Assembly: GCA_030849805.1 (NCBI GenBank)
Contig: JASANZ010001721.1
Location: forward strand, 1-11,932
Direction: 5' to 3'
Length of the DNA: 11,932 nt
From: Sergeia podlipaevii
Taxonomy: Eukaryota; Euglenozoa; Kinetoplastea; Trypanosomatida; Trypanosomatidae
Both the position numbers and the translations under genes were made by a program. The notes below the pieces were generated by a model. It searched no databases. It was not told the DNA's origin and worked only from the letters and a program-made list of their open reading frames with translations. Shown here in pieces: positions 1-5,901 of this stretch. How positions within the stretch are numbered: position 1 is the first letter of the stretch; each line of letters starts with the position of its first letter.

Positions 1-537
1 TGCAGAGCCCATACCGCGAGGAGTCAGCACACAGCAGTGGTATCCTCGCGCTACCGCGCCACGCACAAACCGCTGCACGTACGGTGTCTGTCCATAGTTG
101 CCTACACCAGGCACGACAAGCACGATACCTTTCGCGTCCTCCGTATGCTCCTCAGGGACTCTTAGCCAATCTAAGCAGATGGGGTTACCGTCCTTCGCAG
201 CGAGGAGCTCACGCTCGTACGGCACACGCTTGGGGAGTCGCGCATTGCCCAACACCGTGTGCACGTGACCGTTGTACAGGGGATCACGGTATTGCATGTC
301 GTCAGTCAGGCCGAAGAAGCGCATCAGCTTCTCCTTGGCACTCAGGTCCTTCGACGTGGCGACAACGGTGATGTGCCTGGCGCGCTTGCAGCAGTATGTG
401 AAGGGACGCTTGAATGTGATGAGCTCCCACAACGTTACTGGCACGCGCACAAAGATCATGTGCAGCAAGCGCGGTATCGAGTACAGCCACACGTGCGCTG
501 TCACGTGTACTGCAAAGAACTGAACACGCTCGAGCAT
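1..537 (-). CDS. Alpha/beta hydrolase, ABHD1/ABHD3/YheT type, N-terminal part (runs off left edge)
   Basis: The minus-strand frame is open from an ATG at 535-537 to the window edge, giving 179 residues. An in-frame TAA lies upstream in the AT-rich spacer and no other in-frame ATG lies between. Residues 85-124 fit the family's opening: a GHVHTVL stretch (the family's GHxQT), then YERELLAAKDG, then LDW. Next comes the first core strand and oxyanion-hole loop, VLVVPGVGNYG (139-149), with PYVQRFVRGAVARGY and LTPRGMGS after it, matching the family's PY...RGW...RG pattern. Residues about 6-38 are hydrophobic and could anchor the protein in a membrane, as in other ABHD1/3-type proteins. Family members are serine hydrolases of lipids or esters; the nucleophile elbow and the rest of the triad lie outside the window, so activity cannot be judged. 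The loop reads PGVGN rather than HGLTG. Family call is confident; substrate is unknown. Confidence 0.85.
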   Translation of the reverse strand, partial: MLERVQFFAVHVTAHVWLYSIPRLLHMIFVRVPVTLWELITFKRPFTYCCKRARHITVVATSKDLSAKEKLMRFFGLTDDMQYRDPLYNGHVHTVLGNARLPKRVPYERELLAAKDGNPICLDWLRVPEEHTEDAKGIVLVVPGVGNYGQTPYVQRFVRGAVARGYHCCVLTPRGMGSA

Positions 538-583
538 ACTCGTTCTCCAGTGATGAATGAAGAATGCTTTGATACTGCAAAGA

Positions 584-585
584 CT
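584..585 (-). promoter_or_regulatory. Predicted trans-splice acceptor AG for the hydrolase gene
   Basis: On the minus strand a T-rich TTTA repeat ends in AG here, 46 bases before the ATG at 537. A second AG at 575-576 (TTGCAG) is an alternative. Predicted by eye from the pyrimidine-tract plus first-AG rule of trypanosomatids. Confidence 0.45.
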
Positions 586-608
586 AAATAAATAAATAAA
601 TAAATAAA
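585..608. repeat. (TAAA)6 microsatellite
   Basis: Six tandem TAAA units by direct reading. On the minus strand this is a TTTA run that forms the pyrimidine-rich tract in front of the predicted hydrolase splice acceptor. Confidence 0.9.
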
Positions 609-1322
609 ACGTTAATTACGCGATAAAAATATCGGTCCGAGTTGAAGGAGCGCGATACAATCTATATATATATATATTTAAATAAAAGAGATCTCCCTGT
701 GAGCACATACGCCAAAAAAAAAAGTGAAAGAAATAAAGAAGAGGTAATAAATTTTTTTAAAAAGTGCGTGCGGCATGAGAAAATAATAATAAAAAAAGAG
801 GGCTGCTTCTTACTGTAGCGCTGTGCCAGTCATAGTAGAGAGGCTGCGTGTGTGTGCATCATGCACCGTGGAATGGACATCAAGAGGTTTTCATAACATT
901 TATTTTTTCGTGTTTGTTTGTATTTTTTTTTTTTTTTCGTACTTATCACGCAAATATGAACTCGGTATTACTATGACCACAGACTACGCCGCGAGATGTA
1001 GGAGCAACCCTGTCCCTCTCATCCAAACTGCATACACACTCTCTTCAAGAGCAACATTTGGAAAAGAAAAAATAAGTAATGAAAGACACATTTTCACAGA
1101 TATGCAAAACGTTCTGCCCCTCCTTCTTCTCGTTCTCAGGTACTCTACAACTTCTCCTCATGCTGCATTGCTGCGGTTTGTTTCTTTTTTCTCCCTATTT
1201 TTCTTTCTTTCTTTCTTTCAATTCATTCTATATCCATGTTTTGTACTTAACTTTTGTGTTGTTGCTGTGAAAGTGTTCTCTAAGTACATACAGATATATA
1301 GAGAAAGAGAGAAAGAAGGGAA

Positions 1323-1346
1323 TATATATATATATATATATATATA
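1323..1346. repeat. (TA)12 microsatellite
   Basis: Twelve uninterrupted TA units by direct reading, in the presumed 3' UTR or spacer downstream of the 78-residue gene. Confidence 0.95.
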
Positions 1347-1599
1347 AACACAAATCGTATAAATGTAACATAACAGTTCTCATTAGTTCTCTCTTTTTTT
1401 TTCTTTTTTGATGGAAACAGTGATAATTGCTGACAGAAGATTGCACTAGAGTTCCCTCCTCCTCTCCCCATGAAAAGGCATTTTTCGAGCTGCGGCAGAC
1501 ACGTGTGTGATCGGGGCACAGAGAGGATGCGAGAGGTCAACAGTGGCAGTCATTCCCTTTCTCTCTCACCCATGTCTTCACTCGTATCGTTTCATGTGT

Positions 1600-1604
<5 letters not shown>

Positions 1605-1644
<40 letters not shown>
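1605..1644. repeat. (CA)20 microsatellite, (GT)20 in the sense direction
   Basis: Twenty CA units by direct reading, the longest dinucleotide run in the window. It starts about 150 bases after the stop of the 78-residue gene, so its transcript would carry (UG)20, most likely in the 3' UTR. Confidence 0.95.
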
Positions 1645-1645
<1 letters not shown>

Positions 1646-1791
1646 CCCTTCTTCTTCGCTGAAGGTGAGAAGGACGAGGAACTTCTGTCTACTCCCATTT
1701 ACGTTTTCGTTCTTTTATATATTTTCCTTCTTTTTTCCCTTCACTCTCTATTCGTTTGCTCTAGCCCCCCCCCCTCCTCTTCCTTTTCTTT

Positions 1792-2028
1792 TTAGTTCAT
1801 CTTGATGCCCACCTTCGACGCCTTTGGGCCCAGTTTAAGTGCACAATCATAAAGAACAAGAATAATCAATGGAAGAATGATGCTGAAGATGCACACGAAG
1901 GGCGGGACGCCGTGCATCTTCTCCTGGTACTGATAAAGATCGACCGTATCATAGTGGCGCAGCAGCAGGTACGTGATGCTAGAGATAAGAAGAGCCCAGA
2001 TAGGGGCGAACTGGTAGGTGAGAAACAT
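1792..2028 (-). CDS. Small protein with two predicted membrane spans, function unknown
   Basis: I do not recognise a family for this 78-residue protein. Two hydrophobic stretches stand out: residues about 6-24 (QFAPIWALLISSITYLLL) and about 43-64 (PFVCIFSIILPLIILVLYDCAL). A polar loop with RHYDTVDLYQYQEKMHG lies between them, and a lysine-containing tail ends in KASKVGIKMN. That suggests a hairpin-like membrane protein with both ends on one side. Its sequence is less repetitive than the translated spacers around it. It has a clean start close to a splice acceptor, and it sits in line with the other minus-strand genes. These support a real gene. The small size would suit a subunit of a membrane complex, but nothing in the sequence says which. 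A chance frame is possible but less likely. Confidence 0.68.
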   Translation of the reverse strand: MFLTYQFAPIWALLISSITYLLLRHYDTVDLYQYQEKMHGVPPFVCIFSIILPLIILVLYDCALKLGPKASKVGIKMN

Positions 2029-2077
2029 TTGCCTACTGAGTCGTGTGTCTGTGTTGTAAGTAAGAAATAATGAATTG

Positions 2078-2079
2078 CT
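2078..2079 (-). promoter_or_regulatory. Predicted trans-splice acceptor AG for the 78-residue gene
   Basis: The minus strand reads a long C/T-rich stretch ending in TTTCTATCAG here, 49 bases before the ATG at 2028. Closer AGs, for example at 2049-2050, are alternatives. Confidence 0.4.
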
Positions 2080-2562
2080 GATAGAAATAATTGAAAAGTA
2101 AAGATATCGAGCGATATGGCAGTGGAAGCAGAAGAAACTGTGTGAACACAGTAAGAAAGCTAAGGCTATGATGGTTAAATGAAGAGATCTGAGGAACCAG
2201 ATAGATGCTCAGATAAAGATACGGAAATGAGAGAGAAGGGAGAATAAAAGAGAAGAGAAAAGGAATAATTACTGGTGGCCATGTAGCGACTTGGGGCTGC
2301 TGCACGATGTGCAGGAAAAAAAGAAGAACAGAGTGAAATGAAAGCCAAAGCAAAAAGAAGAAGAAAAGCCCGTAAATAATAGTCCAAAAATAATAATAGA
2401 TATTAATCAGCATTGCGCTAGCACAATGAGACGTTACGTGATAACGGATCGAGAAAAAAAAAGTAGAGCAACGTAAATAAATGAAAAATAATACAAGAAG
2501 GCAAACAAGAGAAGTGTTTAGCTTCAAAAAAAAAAAAATTAGATAATTGTGGAAAAGAAGGG

Positions 2563-2566
<4 letters not shown>

Positions 2567-2592
<26 letters not shown>
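2567..2592. repeat. (TA)13 microsatellite
   Basis: Thirteen TA units by direct reading, downstream of the ArfGAP stop codon and after the (GT)11 tract in the sense direction. Confidence 0.95.
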
Positions 2593-2593
<1 letters not shown>

Positions 2594-2678
2594 TAACAAA
2601 ACAAAGAATCGCGCTTTCACTCGCAACAATGCACAGAACCTATGGCTTCCTGGTGCAAGCAGATCAGCAGCACCTCTG

Positions 2679-2700
2679 CACACACACACACACACACACA
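2679..2700. repeat. (CA)11 microsatellite, (GT)11 in the sense direction
   Basis: Eleven CA units by direct reading, about 130 bases after the ArfGAP stop codon. Confidence 0.95.
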
Positions 2701-2782
2701 AACACAGCAGTAAGCTCAGTAGGGCAGAGAGAAAGTGAGACAACTGGCAAAACAACACGCAATGCAACACCGACTTTCACTG

Positions 2783-2798
2783 CTCTCTCTCTCTCTCT
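2783..2798. repeat. (CT)8 microsatellite, (AG)8 in the sense direction
   Basis: Eight CT units by direct reading, starting about 30 bases after the ArfGAP stop codon. Confidence 0.9.
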
Positions 2799-2830
2799 TC
2801 CCTATCTCACTCATCATACACCCTCCTCTC

Positions 2831-5308
2831 TTATCTGAGACGCTGGTAAGACGCCAATACCGTCACGCTCCACACCTCCGCACGACACTGAAGTCGATTC
2901 TGCTGGTTGAGGTTGCAGAAGGGCAGCTCAATGCTAAACGTGTGCGTCTCACCAGCGAGTATCGTGCTAGGTAAGACAAAGGAACCGGCCGCGAGCAGCT
3001 CTTCCTTCCCACTACCCACGCCACCAGAGCTAACGCCACCACCACTACCACCGCCACGACCAATACCCACAAAAGCATCGCTTGCGCCGCCGTTCACGCT
3101 GCTACCGCTGCTGCTTCCACCGCCACTGTAAATAGCGCAGAACAGTGGTCGTCCATGTTGTGCACGCGGTCCACCGCTGCGTCCCTCATCACCAGCTGCT
3201 GCAGAGCTAGCATCGTTCTCTACCTCAAGCCCCAGTTGCAGTCGTTCATCCCATGCGGTAGAAGAGGTCATCCCCATCAGCCTGCGGCCTCCACGTGTGC
3301 GCAGTTCCTGATACCCGTTCGTTATAACGCACACCGCACCGGGGAAAACGCTCGGCGCCACCAGCTCCTTGACGACGAGCTCGAGCAGCGCGCCATACTG
3401 AGGAGGGCCACTGCTAGTCCCACTGCCAAGTACCGCTGCTGACGCTGCTGCCCCTCCAGCACTGGGAAATTGCATCATAAAAGGCAGTGAAGCATCCCCA
3501 CGTCCTGCTGCACCCACAAGAGGAAAAGCCGTCGAGGGAGAGACGAGCCTTCCTGGCGAGAAGGGGGTCTGCGCAGCCGCCATATAACTTTCCCCACTGC
3601 TAGTGACGACGACTTTTGGTGACGCTGACAAACCAACACGCATAGAAGCCTCAGGATCAGGAATTGGCGGGACGTGCTTCGCCACCTCCGGGTGCTTTTC
3701 GGTTGTGAACAAGCGTGACTCATACTTGGCCTGAATAAATAAATCACGCACCTGAGACGTTGACGCCTGCCCTGCTGGCTTCACCACCTCCACGTGACCC
3801 AGCATGCGTGCCTCTACCGAATCCGCAGGGTAGAGACAGCAAAACTCCAACTCCGCATTCACCTGTGCATTACCCCGCGATGCCATAAAGGTGACGTCTG
3901 TCTCGGGCCACACGTCTAGTTCGACCGCTCGGCACTTGTTGGGCCACAGGCGTCGGTGCACGCCGATGCAGTCGATACAAACAAAACTACCAAATGGCTG
4001 TAGCACACACCACGTAGGAAACGATGCTCCACAGTCTGCGCAGCTTGCATTGGCACGGCGTGTCGCCTCCTCTGCCATCACTGCAGGCGTCGTCGTCGCG
4101 CTTTCTTCGTCGTTGTGCGCAGCACCGAACACGTCTACGGGACTCAATCCAGTGGACGCTGGAGACAGAGGAGAAGAAACAGAGGAGGGGGAAGCTAGAC
4201 AGCGCACATACAAGGGTGACTGATGTACGCTAAGTGGCCAAGTAGCAGTGCCAGAACTCGCAGCTATCCTCTTACAAGCCTGATGACATCCAGGCAACAC
4301 ATCCTCGAGTTTTAGCACTTCGTGATTCGATAAGACACTACCCGACGAGGAGGAGCGGGACGAAGCCCCCCGCTGTTGCTGCTGCTGCTGCTGCTGCCGT
4401 TGTTGTTCTGAAGTGCGGCGATGAGTCACTACCCTCTTGTTCGCTTCAGCAGCCCTGCAAGACGAGGGAAGTGACGATGACGGCAAAGAGGTGACCGCAG
4501 GTGCGATGAGGGAGCTAAACTGGTTGATGGAGTGTGTCTTCTCGCTCCTCCTCGTCACTGCGGCCGTCTCAGCTGCCCTAATGAATGCCTCCGTGATGGC
4601 TTTCAAAAATCGCCACTTCACACTCTTTACGCGAGTAAGCAGAAATACTACATAAGACCCTTGCACGTACTGCGCACGTGCTTCTTCATCAACAACAACC
4701 CCAGCACTCAAGATGGGGTCATGCCTGTGACTACCGGCGCCTCTTCCTCCGTAACTCAAAGGTGATGACGACGATGGAGCATTGCTACATTTATTCTTTC
4801 TACCAAATAAAGACCTCAACGACCACCCATCACCATCCCCGTGTGCGCTAATGTTGCCAGCCGCACCAGCGTTAGCGGGAGGGGCAGAGAAGACATTTCC
4901 AAGACGATTTCCCAAGCCATCGACACGCTCAGCAAAGTCTCTATCAGCGAGAAAGAGTGCAAGACACTCAAGCTGCTGTTGCTGCTGCGGGTGATGCCCC
5001 CCTTGTTGACCTTGGGCATGAGTCACAGAACTAGTAGCAGCAGCACTGCCGCCTCCACCGCTACTCTCTGTGAGCACGCCAGCATACCGGCCGCTATTGG
5101 CATAGTGACCACAGTCCACCACTTTGCAGCCCTCAACGTAGAGCTTCGCCTTCAAGTGCTTCGCCATGGATCCACGGGGTTCATCAAAGAAGTAGAGAGC
5201 AAAGTCGCTATGCAGCTCCACTGTGCGCGTAGTGATGGGTGCATTGGCGGCTAAACCCCACTTTACGGCAAACTCGGAAGAAATAATGAGACTGTCTAAG
5301 CCAATCAT
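2831..5308 (-). CDS. ArfGAP-domain protein with probable C-terminal C2 domain
   Basis: The ArfGAP zinc finger spans residues about 416-545 of 825, with cysteines at 423, 426, 444 and 447. The GVHRR motif follows and R452 is the expected catalytic arginine finger; ELDVWPETDV and the tail ending AKYESRLF fit the rest of the domain. Such proteins speed GTP hydrolysis by Arf GTPases in vesicle traffic. Residues about 640-822 resemble a C2 fold: LLELVVKELVAP, then AWDERLQLGLEV, then SFVLPSTILAGETHTFSIELP, with long Gly/Ser-rich inserts. C2 domains often bind membranes. Residues 13-250 include a conserved-looking region I cannot assign (VELHSDFALYFFDEP, AKLYVEGCKVVDCGHY), broken by low-complexity linkers. 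A glutamine tract lies at 305-312. I chose the ATG at 5308 because it is the first one downstream of a strong splice acceptor at 5356-5357. The same frame continues to an ATG at 5458, but that stretch is a translated pyrimidine tract. Confidence 0.92.
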   Translation of the reverse strand: MIGLDSLIISSEFAVKWGLAANAPITTRTVELHSDFALYFFDEPRGSMAKHLKAKLYVEGCKVVDCGHYANSGRYAGVLTESSGGGGSAAATSSVTHAQGQQGGHHPQQQQQLECLALFLADRDFAERVDGLGNRLGNVFSAPPANAGAAGNISAHGDGDGWSLRSLFGRKNKCSNAPSSSSPLSYGGRGAGSHRHDPILSAGVVVDEEARAQYVQGSYVVFLLTRVKSVKWRFLKAITEAFIRAAETAAVTRRSEKTHSINQFSSLIAPAVTSLPSSSLPSSCRAAEANKRVVTHRRTSEQQRQQQQQQQQRGASSRSSSSGSVLSNHEVLKLEDVLPGCHQACKRIAASSGTATWPLSVHQSPLYVRCLASPSSVSSPLSPASTGLSPVDVFGAAHNDEESATTTPAVMAEEATRRANASCADCGASFPTWCVLQPFGSFVCIDCIGVHRRLWPNKCRAVELDVWPETDVTFMASRGNAQVNAELEFCCLYPADSVEARMLGHVEVVKPAGQASTSQVRDLFIQAKYESRLFTTEKHPEVAKHVPPIPDPEASMRVGLSASPKVVVTSSGESYMAAAQTPFSPGRLVSPSTAFPLVGAAGRGDASLPFMMQFPSAGGAAASAAVLGSGTSSGPPQYGALLELVVKELVAPSVFPGAVCVITNGYQELRTRGGRRLMGMTSSTAWDERLQLGLEVENDASSAAAGDEGRSGGPRAQHGRPLFCAIYSGGGSSSGSSVNGGASDAFVGIGRGGGSGGGVSSGGVGSGKEELLAAGSFVLPSTILAGETHTFSIELPFCNLNQQNRLQCRAEVWSVTVLASYQRLR
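4371..4406 (-). repeat. CAG-type repeat encoding a glutamine tract
   Basis: Inside the ArfGAP gene the minus strand carries a CAG/CAA run giving about eight consecutive glutamines (residues 305-312) in a Ser/Arg/Gln linker. Probably a flexible, length-variable spacer. Confidence 0.75.
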
Positions 5309-5355
5309 CAAGAGAGAGGAAAAAAAAATGCGATGCAACAGTGGCAACGAACAAA

Positions 5356-5357
5356 CT
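5356..5357 (-). promoter_or_regulatory. Predicted trans-splice acceptor AG for the ArfGAP gene
   Basis: On the minus strand a long C/T tract (about 5358-5400) ends in CCTTTTTTAG here. The leader to the ATG at 5308 would be 47 bases with no other in-frame ATG. A second tract follows at 5309-5328, directly before the ATG. Confidence 0.55.
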
Positions 5358-5735
5358 AAAAAAGGTGAGGGTGGGGAGTAATGTGAAGATAAAAAAAAAA
5401 AAGGAGCAAAGAGAGAGAGAGAGCTGGGAGGTACGAATATGGGTACAGGTACTCTCAATATTTTTTAAAAAAGAGATAAAAATGCTCCTCTCTTTACGCC
5501 TACGCACAAATATATACAAAATAATAACAACAATAGTAATAAAATGCTATCGGTAAATGACAGTGTACACACTCCACTCCACTCCACATGCACACGTGCG
5601 CCTCTACAAGTCGCTCGCTTCCGTGCTTACAAAGCGAATATTTCATGTATTGGAATAAGAAAAAAAAATAAAGACGAGAAAAAAAAAAAGGATGACAAAT
5701 AAAGACGCAAGCAAGAGAATGGAGGCACATATATG

Positions 5736-5766
<31 letters not shown>
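5736..5766. repeat. Compound (TA)8-(AG)7 microsatellite
   Basis: A TA run (5736-5752) joins directly to an AG run (5753-5766), by direct reading. In the sense direction it reads (CT)7 then (TA)8. Confidence 0.9.
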
Positions 5767-5844
5767 CAGTCCTCTAAAAAGATAAAAAGAGCACCATAGT
5801 GAGACTTGGACTCTATTTTTCGCAACACTATAGAAAACAAAACT

Positions 5845-5874
5845 ACACACACACACACACATACACACACACAT
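5845..5874. repeat. Interrupted (AC)n microsatellite, (GT)n in the sense direction
   Basis: AC units with two AT interruptions, starting 28 bases after the stop codon of the RRM/S1-like gene, so probably in its 3' UTR. Confidence 0.9.
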
Positions 5875-5901
5875 ACAAGGACATTCAACTTCTCCTTTCC
5901 T

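Larger units (their letters stand above)
538..1791. other. Gene-free spacer between the 78-residue gene and the hydrolase gene
   Basis: This 1.25 kb holds the expected 3' UTR of the 78-residue gene and the 5' leader of the hydrolase gene. It is AT-rich and dominated by simple repeats: C10 at 1765-1774, (CA)20 at 1605-1644, (TA)12 at 1323-1346, a TTTC run near 1200-1220, T15 at 923-937, (TA)7 at 663-676 and (TAAA)6 at 585-608. Open frames here, such as one at 823-1347 on the plus strand, translate to low-complexity Phe/Ser/Tyr-rich strings and I do not call them. Two less skewed stretches, about 960-1060 and 1440-1560, show nothing recognisable. Confidence 0.7.
2029..2830. other. Gene-free spacer between the ArfGAP gene and the 78-residue gene
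   Basis: About 800 bases holding the ArfGAP 3' UTR and the leader of the next gene. In transcription order it contains (AG)8 (2783-2798), (GT)11 (2679-2700), (TA)13 (2567-2592) and then several hundred pyrimidine-rich bases on the minus strand. A long minus-strand frame (2033-2770, 245 codons) crosses this stretch. It translates to Phe/Leu/Tyr-rich low complexity with runs produced directly by the microsatellites, so I treat it as chance. Confidence 0.65.
5309..5901. other. Spacer between the RRM/S1-like gene and the ArfGAP gene
   Basis: About 590 bases. In transcription order it contains an interrupted (GT)n tract (5845-5874), (CT)7 (5753-5766), a (TA)n run (5736-5752), A/T-rich sequence and then the ArfGAP pyrimidine tracts. 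No gene is seen; open frames here encode only low complexity. Confidence 0.7.

Noticed and set aside
84..591. Several plus- and minus-strand short frames, including one at 302-580 on the minus strand
   Set aside because: They overlap the hydrolase coding region in other frames; only the frame starting at 537 gives a family match.
823..1347. A 174-codon plus-strand open frame
   Set aside because: Low-complexity Phe/Ser/Tyr content, ends in a (TA)n-derived Tyr-Ile run, and lies opposite to the direction of all other genes.
2033..2770. A 245-codon minus-strand open frame in the sense direction
   Set aside because: It translates a pyrimidine-rich spacer and includes Cys-Val and Tyr-Ile runs made by the (GT)11 and (TA)13 repeats; no domain or coding-like composition is visible.
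2806..2822. A TGATGA on the minus strand resembling a snoRNA C box
   Set aside because: No convincing D box, terminal stem or guide region is nearby; a single hexamer in a repeat-rich spacer is expected by chance.
5309..5458. 50-residue N-terminal extension of the ArfGAP frame to an ATG at 5458
   Set aside because: The extension is Ser/Pro/Phe/Leu-rich and is the translation of the pyrimidine tracts before the predicted splice acceptor at 5356-5357, so it would not be in the mature mRNA.
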